This document shows positions 35,616 through 47,572 of a stretch of 64,000 bases of DNA, piece by piece. This stretch comes from Rutidosis leptorrhynchoides. Taxonomy: Eukaryota; Streptophyta; Magnoliopsida; Asterales; Asteraceae. The translations under genes and the position numbers were made by a program. Each line of letters starts with the position of its first letter. Position 1 is the first letter of the stretch. The stretch spans positions 98,554,001 to 98,618,000 of the forward strand of contig NC_092333.1 in assembly GCF_046630445.1 (NCBI RefSeq), written 5' to 3'. Under the pieces are notes generated by a model. That model did no database searches. It was given only the letters and a program-made list of their open reading frames with translations, and was not told the DNA's origin.

Positions 35616-35794
35616 CTCGTAAAACCTAAAAGAAATAAAAATTTAGAATGGGGGGAGAAGACTAGTTCTTTAGGGTCTGATAGGGAAAGACCATTCGGAT
35701 TCCATTCTCGAGAACTACTCAAAAACAGAAAATCTAACTCTAACAGAAATATATATAATCCTTAAAAGATTTGATTCTCCCCACACTTAGTTAG

Positions 35795-36800
35795 TTGTGG
35801 TGTCGAAATTGTGATTAACTTCGTTTTCAATTGGACTATCAACAACTTGTATATCTCTGCCTTTTGCTTCAAGCCAATTGTTGATTTCCTCTGTAACTTT
35901 CACAAATTCAACTAACATTGCTTTTTCTTTAGGCTACAAATTGGATACTAATCGGTTACATAACTTAAAGTTGCCCTTAATTCTAGCATCTTGAATCAGT
36001 TTATAAAGTTTCTTCGTTGAATTGTTGAAAACGGGTTCATCTAATTTCGTATCTATAACGGGGTTCTTTGTTATAGGTTTATCATTAGGTGTTTCTTCAT
36101 CTTCCCCACACATAGGCGTTTTTATGGGTTCAACAGTTTTGGTTGGTGGAGATCTAAACTTTTGGTTCACAAAGGTAACCGATTTGTCACCATCCCTAAG
36201 TGTCATTCTACCTTCTCTTACATCAATGAATGCTTCGGTGGTTGCTAAAAATGGGCGACCTAAAATTAGAGGAATATCAAGGTCTTCCTCTATATTAATA
36301 ACTATAAAGTTTGCAACAAAGGTCAAACTTCCCACTTTAACAAGTAAATTGTTTGTTATTCCAACTGGGTGTTTAATGGTTTGATCAAATAATTGAACAC
36401 CTATTTTGGTTGGTCTTAACTTACCCACACCTAATCTTTTGTATAAGGAAAGAGGCATAACGTTTGCACTTTCTTCTAAATCTGCGAGTTCACTATACAT
36501 AGCACCATCATTAAGCAAGCAAGAAATGATAAATTCACCTGGGTCTCCTACTTTAGTAAGTAGAGTTGGTTTGTTAACCTTTTCCGGGTGATCTTTTCTT
36601 GATTCTTTCACTTCTACTTGAACTTCTTGTTCACAATTTTCTTCGTTTCTTAGAATGGGAGGTTTATATAGAAATTCTTCTTCATCACTCCAATTTGAAG
36701 CTTCCCTATTTTCCAAATTTAGTTTTTCATATGTTGTTGATAACATATTTATGTTTTCATTCTGAGGGTTTTCTTGAGTGGTGAAATTATGATTGACTTC
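35795..36800 (-). pseudogene. Second retropepsin-like domain of element F
   Basis: The integrase frame continues for about 280 codons beyond the point where C ends. After an acidic linker ([14 protein letters not shown]) comes a domain that aligns with the element's own protease: [20 protein letters not shown] against ADLGASINLMPYSLYAKLDL, then [15 protein letters not shown] against TRISIQLADRSIKYP, and [16 protein letters not shown] against [16 protein letters not shown]. The catalytic loop DLGAS is DLEES here, so proteolysis is doubtful. After a TAG at 35934 the frame continues as a helical tail (VEFVKVTEEINNWLEAKG) to a stop near 35795. The block is bounded by direct repeats of an EVNHNF-coding sequence. 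Confidence 0.75.
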
Positions 36801-38240
36801 ATTGTCAACTTCCATCGGACCATGTATGTAATGTTTAACTCTGTGACCATTAACTTTAAATTCAATCCCATTTGAATTTATCAACTCTATTGTTCCATAT
36901 GGGAAAACTCTTTTGACTATGAATGGTCCAGACCATCTTGATTTCAATTTTTCAGGAAATAGCTTGAATCTTGAATTGAAAAGAAGAACTCTATCTACTT
37001 CTTTAAATTCTTTTGAACTTCTGATTCGTTTATCATGCCATTTCTTCGTTCTTTCTTTATAGATTAACAAATTTTCGTATGCTTCATATCTTAATTCTTC
37101 TAATTCATTTAGTTGACTTAACCGTAGACGTTCGGCTTCATGTAAATCAAGATTACATGTCTTCAAATCCCAAAATGCTTTATACTCAATTTCTACTGGA
37201 AGATGACATGCTTTTCCGTAAACAAGTTTAAAAGGTGTGGTTCCAATTGGAGTTTTGTAGGTTGTTCTAAAAGCCCACAGTGCATCCTCCAATTTCATGG
37301 ACCATTCCTTCGGATATGATCCTACGGTTTTCTCTAGAATACGTTTTAATACTCGGTTGGTATTTTCAACTTGTCCACTTATTTGTGGATGATAAGCGGT
37401 TGAGATTTTATGAGTCACTCCATATCTTTTGAGAACTTTCTCAAGTTGATTGTTACAGAAATGAGTACCCCGATCACTTATTAAAGCTTTCGGTGTTCCA
37501 AACCTTGCAAAAAGATATTTTAAAAAATTGACTACAACTCGTACATCGTTAGTTGGGTGAGCTTGTGCTTCCGCCCATTTAGATACGTAATCAATGGCAA
37601 CGAGAATGTAGAGATTATTATGAGATTTTGGAAATGGACCCATAAAGTCAATACCGCAAACGTCAAATACTTCACATACTTGAATGACATTTTGTGGCAT
37701 TTCATCACGTTGACTTATTTTTCTGGCCCTTTGACAAGCATCACAGGATTTACAGAGAAGGTGTGCGTCTTTGAAAATTGTAGGCCAATAGAATCCAGCG
37801 TCGTAAACTTTTCTTACTGTGAGTTGAGGCCCATAATTCCCTCCTGTTGGTCCTGTGTGACAATGGTTTAAGATTTGACTAGCTTCATTTCCGAATACAC
37901 ATCGGCGTATTATTCCATCGGGACAACTTTTAAACAAATGTGGATCTTCCCAAAAATAGTGTTTTATATCATTAAAGAATTTCTTTCGTTTTTGGTACGA
38001 CAACCCTTTTTCAAGGAATCCACATACTAAGTAGTTTGCATAGTCTGCAAACCATGAAATTTTATTATAATCGATCTTCAAAAGATATTCATCAGGAAAG
38101 TTATCTTGTATGGCCGATTCATTTAGAACTTCTAATTTGGGATTTTCAAGACGAGAAAGATGACCGGCTGCGAGATTTTCTGCTCCCTTTTTGTCTCGGA
38201 TTTCAATATCAAACTCTTGTAAGAGTAAGATCCAACGGAT
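35934..38240 (-). pseudogene. Integrase polyprotein of element F
   Basis: The frame is open from just below the TGA near 38243 to 35934; the first Met is at 38081. The zinc-binding segment has GGNYG where C has GGHYG, so one histidine of HHCC is lost. The catalytic residues remain: D in [10 protein letters not shown] in [10 protein letters not shown] in SGQVENTNR. The GPF module ([12 protein letters not shown]) is intact. The second protease-like domain is fused in frame behind it (separate entry). Confidence 0.88.
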
Positions 38241-38366
38241 TAATCATGGTTTGGCATCTTGTTTTGAAAATAGGTATCTAAGAGCAGAATGGTCAGTATA
38301 GACCACCGTTTTTGCTAGAACGAGATATGAACGAAATTTGTCAAAAGCAAAGACAATAGCAAGGAG

Positions 38367-40823
38367 TTATTTTTCAGTAGTTGTGTAATTCGTTTGTTCT
38401 CCTTGTAACGTCATACTATCATAATAAATAGGTTGAAATCGTTTTTCAATCCTTTGTCCTAAAACGGCTCCCATTGCAAAATCACTTGCATCGCACATGA
38501 GTTCAAATGGTAGATTCCAATTTGGAGTTATCATGATCGGCGCATTAGTGAGTTTTTCTTTAAGAATATTAAAAGATTTGATGCATTCATCCGAAAAGAT
38601 GAATGGGGCATTCTTTTCTAGGAGTTTATTCATAGGAGTGGCAATTTTAGAAAAATCTTTTATGAAACATCGGTAAAAACTGGCATGCCCTAGAAAACTC
38701 CTAACTCCTCTAACATTGGTGGGATGTGGAAGTTTAGCAATTACATCTACTTTAGCTCTATCCACTTCAATTCCTTCCTTTGAAATTTTGTGACCAAGAA
38801 CGATGCCTTCTCTAACCATGAAATAGTATTTCTCCCAATTAAGAACTAGATTTGATTGCTCGCATCTAATAAGCATTCGTTCAAGATTAACTAGACATGT
38901 TTCAAAAGTATCACCGAAGACTGAAAAGTCATCCATGAAAACTTCCATGCATTCTTCTATCATGTCATGAAAAATCACCATCATGCACCTTTGAAAGGTT
39001 GCAGGGGCATTGCAAAGTCCAAATGGCATGCGTTTGTAAGCAAAAGTACCATAAGGGCACGTGAACGTGGTTTTCTCTTGGTCCTCGGGTGCTATTGGAA
39101 TTTGAAAGTATTCGGAAAAACCGTCAAGAAAACAATAGTAACTATTCCCGGCTAATCTTTCCAACATTTGATCAATGAAAGGTAAGGGAAAGTGATCTTT
39201 TCTGGTGGTGTCATTTAATTTTCTATAATCAATACAAACACGCCATCCCGTTATAGTCCTAGTAGGAATAAGCTCATCTTTTTCATTTTTGATGACAGTC
39301 ATGCCACCCTTCTTAGGTACACATTGAACTGGGCTTACCCATGGACTATCAAAGATTGGATAAATTAAACCTGCATCTAGCAGTTTAATAATTTCTTTCT
39401 TAACAACATCTTGAATATTAGGATTTAGTCTTCGTTGGCGTTGCACATACGTTTTATGACCTTCTTCCATAAGGATTTTATGTGTGCAATACGAAGGACT
39501 TATTCCTTTAATGTCATGAACCTTCCATGCAATAGCTGGTTTATGAGCTTTTAGCACATAAATGAGTTGAGATTTTTCATTTTTCGTAAGAGAAGATGAT
39601 ATTATTACAGGTAATTCAGATTCACCATGTAAATAAGCGTATTCCAAATGGTTTGGAAGTGGCTTAAACTCTAAAGTCGGTGGTTCTTCTATCGATGATT
39701 TGTATCGATATCGGTCTTCCTCTTTTAACATTTGAAGTTTTTCTGTTGTTGGTTCATATTCATTCGCCATGAGTGTGGCTAACATTTCAGCTTTATTAAT
39801 TGGTTCAGTTCATTCTCCTAAAGAACATTCACCTGTTTCTTGTAATTCTGGAAATTCTTCTAACAATTCTGCATGTGAATCTATAGTTTGAATATAGTAA
39901 CATGTATCATCTGCAGATTGCGATTGTTGCATGGCTCTATCAACAGAAAAGGTAACACTCTCGTCCTCTATACTTAGGGTCAGTTTCTTACCGAACACGT
40001 CTATTATTGCTTTAGCCGTGTTTAAGAATGGTCTTCCTAATATAAAAGGAACTCGAGAATCTTCTTCTATGTCCAGAATAACAAAATCTACTGGAAATAC
40101 TAAAGTACCAACTTTAACTAGCATGTTTTCCATTATCCCTCTAGGATATTTTACTGATCGATCGGCTAGTTGTATGCTTATTCGTGTTGGTTTTAATTCT
40201 CCGAGACCTAGTTTAGTGTATAGTGAATACGGCATTAAATTTATACTAGCACCTAAGTCTGCCAATGCTTCTATTGAACTAAGACTACCTAGAAAACATG
40301 AAATTATGAAACTTCATGGATCAGAGAGTTTTTCTGGTAGCTTATTCAACAGCACTGCAGAACAATTAGCATTCATAGTAACAGCCGAGAGTTCTTCCAT
40401 TTTCTTTCTATTTGTGATTAGATCTTTCAGGAATTTAGCATATCTTGGCATTCCTGAAATCACGTCAATGAAAGGAAGATTAACATTTATCTGTTTAAAC
40501 ATATCCAAGAATTTGGATTGCTCGGCTTCAAGTCTTTCTTTTCTCATTTTACTTGGGTAAGGAAGTGGTGGTTGGTATGATTTAACATAAGGCTTTGCCT
40601 TAACTGTGTTATCTTCATTAACCTTTTCAATTACCAGTTCTTTTTCCTTATCTTGCTCAGATTGTGGTGCCTGTGTAGTAGGAATAGAGTCATCAGAAAT
40701 TTCAGGTATTTCAGGTGGTTTAAGTGTAATACCACTTCTTGTGGTAATGGATTTAGCTGTTTCATTCCGGGGGTTAGCATTTGTATCGCTAGGTAGACTT
40801 CCCGGTTTTCTTTCACCTATCAA
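38367..40823 (-). pseudogene. Protease, RT and RNase H of element F (broken)
   Basis: Three collinear open pieces, 40823-40314, 40265-39810 and 39785-38367, are separated by in-frame stops (for example TGA at about 40314 where C has a Gly codon, and TGA at about 39810). Protease block ADLGASINLMPYSLY; RT blocks SPVQCVPKKGG, CIDYRKLND, LDGFSEYFQIPI, RMPFGLCNAPATFQ and EVFMDDFSVFG; RNase H LMCDASDFAMGAVLGQ. The frame stops at a GAA-to-TAA change after TTTEK. Confidence 0.9.
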
Positions 40824-41090
40824 CCTTGCTAGGTTGCTTACTTCTTATTCCAGATTTTGAATAGAAGCTTGTTGATTTCTAAATGCTTGAGCATTTTGTT
40901 CATTGGTTTGTTTCTGAGATGTGAAAAATTGAGTTTGAGATTCAACTAGCTTCGACATCATGTCTTCTAAATTTGGCTTTTTATCATCGGTTTGTGGTGG
41001 TTTATTTGGAAAAATAGGTATTTGCTGGTTGTAAGCATTGTTAGATACTTGTTGATTGCTAGAACCTTGTTGGTTGTTGTATGGAACATT

Positions 41091-42347
41091 TCAGTTATAA
41101 TTCTGATTTTGATTGTAGTTTGGTCTTGGCGGTTGACAATTATTCTGATAATTATTTCCAGGCCTTTGGTTTATATATGAAACATTCTCTCTTTGTTTCA
41201 TTGTTTGTTCAATACTGAGACAATCTTTTGTCAAATGTGGTCCTCCACACTGCTCACAACTAATTCGTATTGCATGAATATCTTTAGTCATCTTTTCCAT
41301 TTGTCTCTCGAAAGCATCTATCTTTGCAGAAATGGAATCAAAGTCATGGCTAAAGTCGGCTCTAGCTGCTTTAGATGATCTAATGATGTCTTTTTCTAGA
41401 TGCCACTCATGTGAGTGGGAAGCAGTGTTATCAATAATTTTGTAAGCTTCAGTTGCGGTTTTCTTCATAATGGAACCACCAGCTGCTATGTCGATGTCTT
41501 TTCGTATAGTAATATCGCATCCTTGATAGAATATTTGTACTATTTGATAAGTGTCTAAACCATGTTGAGGACATCCTCTCAACAACTTTTCAAATCTTGT
41601 CTACGCCTCATATAGAGTTTCATTTGACTTTTGTGTGAACGTAACAATTTCTCCTTGAAGTCTCACGGCTTTAGATGCCGGAAAGAATTGTTTAAGAAAA
41701 TTTTCAACTAAGACATCCCATGTATCAATCGCCCCTTCAGGTAACGATTCTAACCAATCTTTGGCTTCTCCCTTTAAAGTCCAGGGAAATAACATGAGAT
41801 AGATCTATTCATCCTCAACTTCTCTGATTTTGAATAGTGTACGAAGATGTTCGTTTGGATCTTCCTTCGGCGCACCACTAAATTGGCATTGATTAGTTAC
41901 CATGTGTAGGATTTGTCCTTTGATTTCATAATCTGGCGCATTATTGTCTAGTTGAGTAATTGCATGACCTTGGCCAGTGCGTTTAGCCCTCATTCGCTCT
42001 TCCATACTTAGAGGTTCCAGATTTTCCATGATTGAATTTGTTGAATCTGAATCACTAGAGGATTCTGATTTAATGGTTTCTTCCTCGACAATCTCTGGAT
42101 GAATGATTTGTGGTTTAGGAGGAATGATTAGTGGTTCAGGATCTCTGAATTGTCCCTGAATATCTTCCGGATTCTCAATTGTGAGGTCGGGTTCAAAAAA
42201 TGGATTATCGGAAATTTGAATTGGAGTACTTGGTTGACTAGATGACGATTCTAAAGAAAAATCAACGGCGACAATGTTGGCTAGATGTTTTGATCGAGTT
42301 ACAGGTGGTGAACGTATGAAAGGTGGTGAACGTTTTGCTCGGTGCAT
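41091..42347 (-). pseudogene. gag of element F (broken)
   Basis: Homologue of the C Gag, from MHRAKRSPPF at 42347. Compared with C it lacks six residues (18 bp, in frame) after NEHLRT. It has stops at about 41802 and 41598 (CAG to TAG, TGG to TAG) and at 41091. The knuckle CEQCGGPHLTKDC is intact. Confidence 0.88.
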
Positions 42348-43507
42348 TCACTGAATATCCTATTAGTTATAAAGATAAAAATTATAAAAGTTATCAAATT
42401 AATAGACTTTTCTGATTTTGCCCACGTTTCGAATAACCAATAGATGCAGCAGGTAGCCAGGACCCTTTAAATCGGAAGCCCACAACTCGCCTCTAACAAA
42501 TCCAATTATTACTACGAACCAGAAAATTTTGGATGTCTATTAATTTAACCACTTAAAATAATTTTTCGTCGAAATTTTGAAGAAAAAATCTATGTCCTAA
42601 AAACTAGAGCGTCGAGAAATAAGAAAGAAAAAGAGTGCGTCGAAAAACGTCGAAAAATAAAAGGTCGAAAAATAAGCATCGAAAAATAATAAAAAGAAAG
42701 TAAAGCGTCGAAACTTAAAAGCCTAAAAACTAAGAATTAAAACTTACGTCTAAAGATATTAAAGCTTAAAGGAATTCTATATCCAAAACGGCAATTACTT
42801 AAAAAGGCACTAAAGTTTATTAAATATAAAAGCGATAAGCGACGTCGTAAAATTTTAAAGCACCTAAATCTTAGTCTAAGGAAAAAGTACTTAAGGGATT
42901 TTACGGCAAAGCCTAAGAATCTAGAAATAGAAATTAACTATGGCTGAAACTAAGTTTAAAACTAATTACGAACGAAAAATATACAAATTACGAATTAAAC
43001 GATAAAAATATAAATTATAACTAAAATGATAAAAATACAAATTTTATAAATATATTATTTTTATATTATTATTTTATAAAAGTATTAATTTTTAAAACTA
43101 ATTAAAACTTAAAAATACAAAAATAAATAAACTAAAACTAATTAATATTAAATATAAACCCTAATTAAGTTTAATAATAATAATAATAATAATTAATACG
43201 TAACCCTAATCCTGTCGGCAGAGGTATCAGGCGTGTCAGACAGGATCATGCGATCGCATGAGTTCTACGTGTCTGGGCCATGCGATCGCATGGCTTCTGG
43301 ATCCAGCTCAGATCTTGGACTGCTACAGTTCTCGGCCCGTTTACAGTTTATTTATTTATTTTTTTTTATTTTATTTTTTACTTTTTTACTTTTTACTTTA
43401 TATTCTTTATTAAATTTATATAAGTAATATTTATAAATTTTTTTTTAAAAAAACTAAAGAAAAATACTTTTATACTTTATAAAATATATTTTCTTTTTAC
43501 ACACTTA

Positions 43508-43605
<98 letters not shown>

Positions 43606-43732
43606 TTTACTTTTTTTATGTTTTTATATTTTTGTATTTTTTAACAAAATATTTTTTACAAAATAAGAAATATTATATTTTTACAAAAATATATTAAAAA
43701 CTAATTTCTTTATAGCGTTTCGCTTCGGCTTT
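42348..43732 (-). other. 5' leader of element F
   Basis: Non-coding, same length and layout as in C. It carries the palindrome pair at 43247-43292 and a (TA)n run at about 43509-43600. There is no gene here. Confidence 0.75.
43247..43292. promoter_or_regulatory. Paired palindromes, 5' leader of F
   Basis: CATGCGATCGCATG at 43247-43260 and 43279-43292. Both are perfect 14-bp palindromes with centres 32 bp apart, in the place where C has the CCGCGAGTCGCGG pair. Confidence 0.78.
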
Positions 43733-43749
43733 CCCCGGCAGCGGCGCCA
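43733..43749 (-). other. Primer binding site of element F (tRNA-Asp type)
   Basis: TGGCGCCGCTGCCGGGG on the minus strand, identical to element C, 8 bases from the LTR. Confidence 0.88.
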
Positions 43750-43757
43750 AAAATGCT

Positions 43758-43989
43758 TGATGTTATGCGAGGTGTATATGAAATAGTTATATTTTTACTA
43801 CGAAATACTATTAAATACGATACAATTTTACACAAGTTATTTATTTATTTATAGAGTGGATATACCTAAACCTTGCTACAACACTATAGGCAGTGTACCT
43901 AATCGTACAGTAGTGTAGTTTTTAGTAAGTCCGGTTCGTTCCGCAGGGAGCTAGCCAAGTTTAACGCTATATTTATTTTAAACTATATT

Positions 43990-44047
<58 letters not shown>

Positions 44048-45484
44048 ATGTTATTATTGTTATAAAAGGGGGATTTTACCGTTTAATGACCGGTTTATCG
44101 ATTTTATGTCTTAAGTCGCAATTAAAACCTAATGTAAAATATTAAAAATAAATATAACTTAATTTAAAGCGTAAAGTAAATGACGATAATAAAAGTGCGA
44201 TAATTTAAAGTGCGATAAATAAAATGACGATAAATAAAATTGCAATAATTAAAAAGTACGATAATTAAAAGTGCGATAAGATATAGAATAAAGGAATTAT
44301 GCTTATTTAAACTTCCGTAATCATGATGTTCGACGTGTTGATTTTAATTTATTACCATGGGTTAATTGTCCTTTGTCCTGGATTATTCGATATGTCCATA
44401 CGATTTTGTCCATAATAGTCCATCGGTCATAATTATAAAGTGCAAGGATCTTTGTCAAATTATCCTTATACCCGAAGTCAAATATTCCAACTAATTGGGG
44501 ATTCGAACTGTAACAAGGTCTTAATACTTTGTTTAATGAATAAACCAGGTTATCGACTGCGTGTAATCCAAGGTTTTACTACTTTGTTAATAATTACACC
44601 AATTACCCTTGAATGTAATCCACCCCTGTTTTAATAAGTCCATTAACTATTAATCTATCCCCGTGTCCGGTCAAATGAACAATAATTTGTATTTATAAAT
44701 ATCCCGCCCACCGTACCCGATTAAGCGTATGTGGTTATATATAGATACGTCAAATTGTAACCTTTATATTAAATTAATGAGGTATCGTTTAGTTAATATA
44801 AAGCCCATTAATAGCCCATAGTCCAATTTCCACAAGTGTCGTTCTTTTGTCCAAACCCCAATTATGGTACAAAGCCCAATTACCCCGTCTTTAATATTTA
44901 GCCCAACATCACGATTAATTCGGCTTAAATAAGCATAATAATAACTTAGCTACGAGACATTAATTTAAAAAGATTGAACATAAGTTACAATGATTAATAA
45001 TAGCGTAGCGTTACACGGACAGAGTTTCGACTTACAAACTTAAAACATTCGCTAACAAAACCTTATTATTATTAAACTTTAATATTAAAATTATAATTAA
45101 AATATAAATTTAATATATATTTAAGAGAGTGAGAGATAGATTGAATTCTGTGTACATAACTCGTCCGAAAAACTGACTTTTTATAGAACCTGGTCAGCTA
45201 CAGTAACTCATGCGAGTGCATGACTTTTGTGCCTTCTGACCATGCGATCGCATGGCCAGCTGTTCCAGCTCAGATTGAGTTTTAAACGTGGGCTGCGCGT
45301 ATTTATTTAATATATAATATAATATATATAATTTTATATAATTAATTATATATTATATTATATTCTTGTGCATTGTTGACTTGTAATTTTAGCTCCGTTG
45401 CGTCGCACGTTGATAGTTGGTTCATGTCCTTGTTCCGAATTTTCGAACGTCCTTTCGTATGATTTAATATCTTGTACTTTGCGT
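43758..45484 (-). repeat. 5' LTR of element F (outer end missing)
   Basis: Starts TGATGTTATGCGAGG (plus strand) and runs to TTGTACTTTGCGT, where solo LTR E continues for about another 240 bp. It contains (TA)n at about 43994-44043, a TATA box near 45189-45178 (minus strand) and a palindrome pair at 45209-45254. Confidence 0.88.
45178..45254 (-). promoter_or_regulatory. Promoter core of the F LTR: TATA box and palindrome pair
   Basis: TATA box GTTCTATAAAAAG (minus strand). CATGCGAGTGCATG (45209-45222) and CATGCGATCGCATG (45241-45254) have centres 32 bp apart. Confidence 0.68.
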
Positions 45485-46443
45485 CGCAGTAGTGTTCAAC
45501 ACAAACTTACTAAAAGTGAAAACTACTAAAAATGGAAACTTGCTAAAAGTAGAAACTTACTAGGAATGGAACTTAGTAAAACGAACTACACTTGCATACT
45601 TAAACTTAAATTTGGGCAAAACATTTAACTACTCTTAAATGTCAATATGTTGACTTTCTGCTCATTCATCCAAACTTTCTATTCCGAGGAATAACAACTC
45701 TCTCTCCTACTTACTAAGGTGAACTCATAACCCCACTCTTTATTGCTAGCAACTTATTTAACTTTTTGGGGTGAGACACATGCTGCTTTTACTATTTACA
45801 ATTTAGACACAAGTACCAACTGCTAAACTATGCTATACCCGGCTATGTCCGACTAAGTCCCTACAGTGATTTTTTTAATTGCTCGTTAAATGCATTCTTA
45901 ATTATTGGGGGTAGGCCTATCGGGAGTAACGTCCCCGATACATTTGACCAAGTCATTGTATTACTTAATAATGAAATTAAACCGACAAGTATAGACACAA
46001 CTTGTCATTGGGGCAAGCTTTGAACGTTTAGTCTAAATATCACGAATTGGGATAACTTTTTGATCCCTGCGAGATCAAATTTATAAACTAAATCTTTGGT
46101 CTAAAACAACGGTCAAACATATTTGTTAAACCTATGAACTTCACTCAACTTTTTTTGGTTGACACTTTAGCATGTTTGTCTCAGGTGCCGATTGATCAAG
46201 TTTATTTACTTACTACTTATGTGATGCTACTTGGACTTAGGATCAAGAGATATCGCATTTACTATTCTTGCATTTGAAACAATTACTTTATTGTAATTTC
46301 CATTATTGTAACGACATTCATTTTCCGCTGCGTACTCAATAAAGTTTGTTTTTAACATTTAGTTTTGTTCTCGTATATTATAATATGTTGGTTTATTTGA
46401 TATTAATGTCACATTCACCCCGGCCCTAATTGGGGGTGTGATA
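45485..46443 (+). repeat. 3' LTR of element A, part 3
   Basis: After the F junction the LTR continues with several ACTTACTAAAAGT-like short repeats (45500-45570). Then follows sequence matching B's LTR end (8745-9560, inverse), ending about GGGGGTGTGATA. The LTR end is mutated from the expected TGACA-like terminus. Confidence 0.78.
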
Positions 46444-46640
46444 ACCACCACTTTGCCAAAAATGCTAGATTTTTCGCTTTTAATGACCCAATGTTCAACC
46501 CCCCGCCCTCAAATGGAAGTAAGATATTTTCCCATTTCACCCACGAAATTTTTTTAGAATCTCCCGCCCCGCCCCAAAAAAATAAACGACGCAAACCTTG
46601 GAGCTTGTTGATAACGCATGATGGTGCAGAGTCACGAAAT
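46444..46640 (-). pseudogene. LINE reverse-transcriptase C-terminal fragment
   Basis: The minus-strand frame reads INKLQGLRRLFFWGG, KKISWVKWENILLP, GGGLNIGSLKAKNLAFLAKWW. This is the conserved block after the RT core of plant non-LTR (L1-type) elements that precedes the zinc-binding region. It is a fragment: upstream sequence is not LINE-like, and the frame is cut at AKWW by the end of A's LTR, so A apparently inserted into it. Confidence 0.8.
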
Positions 46641-46929
46641 ATGCATAGGAGCAGCATGCGTCACACACATATTACAGCACAGTAACAGAACATTTACTGG
46701 ACTTACAAACGAAATCAAATAGGTGTAAATTAGGATGCTGACGAAGCAACCCCATTCATTTACTAACAAAAGAATAATACGGAGTACTTTATAAAAGTTA
46801 TGTTAAGAAAAGTTCATTTAAAATCTAATATAATTTTCATTAAATATTACTCCATTATATAGACAAACAAATCTAAAGCAAAAGTTAAAATAATAATTAA
46901 AATTCAAAACATGACACTTATATTAGAGT

Positions 46930-47272
46930 AATCGTGTATTTGGATGAAATTAGCTGGAACTATAACGTGTAGCTAGAGCTGGAGCTTATAGGCTGAAATT
47001 AGAGCTGAAACTTATTTTTGAAGCTGGTAACTAGAGCTTATCATTTTTTATAAGTGTTTGATAAACTAGCTATAACTATTTTTTAATTCATAAGTTCTAT
47101 TTTTTTTTCATAAGCTACTATGAGAAGCTTCTTAATTAAGAGCTTATAATTTTTACAAATTCTAATTTTTATGTTTACCAAACGGAGTTTATGACTTGAA
47201 ATTTGTTAAATCATAAACTCAAGATCCTATAAGTTTTCATGAGTTCCAAGAAGCTAGTGTCACAAACACACC
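46930..47272. mobile_element. Possible degraded MITE
   Basis: Ends GTGTATTTGGATGAAATTAG (left) and, on the other strand, GTGTGTTTGTGACACTAGCT (right) form imperfect inverted repeats. The interior is rich in AGCTTATAA-type motifs. It looks like a common plant non-autonomous hAT-like repeat. No clear target duplication is seen. Confidence 0.4.
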
Positions 47273-47572
47273 TTAAGTATATTAATTTAATATGACTAAT
47301 AATAAACTTAAATATGTGAGAGTTTATATTTCCACTTGTGTTATTTTATAGATCCACTACAATTTTAAGTTAGTTTTCAGAAATACCCTCCAATATGTAT
47401 CAACAAAAAATTGATGTAAGAAAGCATTTAAGGATAAATTAGAACATTTGAATGGATCTATCAAAAATTGAAGTAAAAATATCATTAGCCTAAATATATA
47501 GATTAAAAAGGCACAATTTATTCATTATTTGACATATCACATATATATTTTTTTTCTCTTAATTTTGCGTAT

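Larger units (their letters stand above)
31425..45484 (-). mobile_element. Element F: Athila-like element with both ends lost
   Basis: Minus-strand element related to C along its whole length. The left edge (CCACACTTAAGATCTTG) matches C at about 13406, so its PPT, 3' LTR and most of the 3' UTR are missing. On the right the 5' LTR stops at 45484, about 240-250 bp before its expected end. A's LTR resumes on both sides, so F sits within A. Gag-pol contains many single-base stops, mostly consistent with C-to-T or G-to-A changes. Unlike C it has an extra protease-like domain after integrase. Confidence 0.88.
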
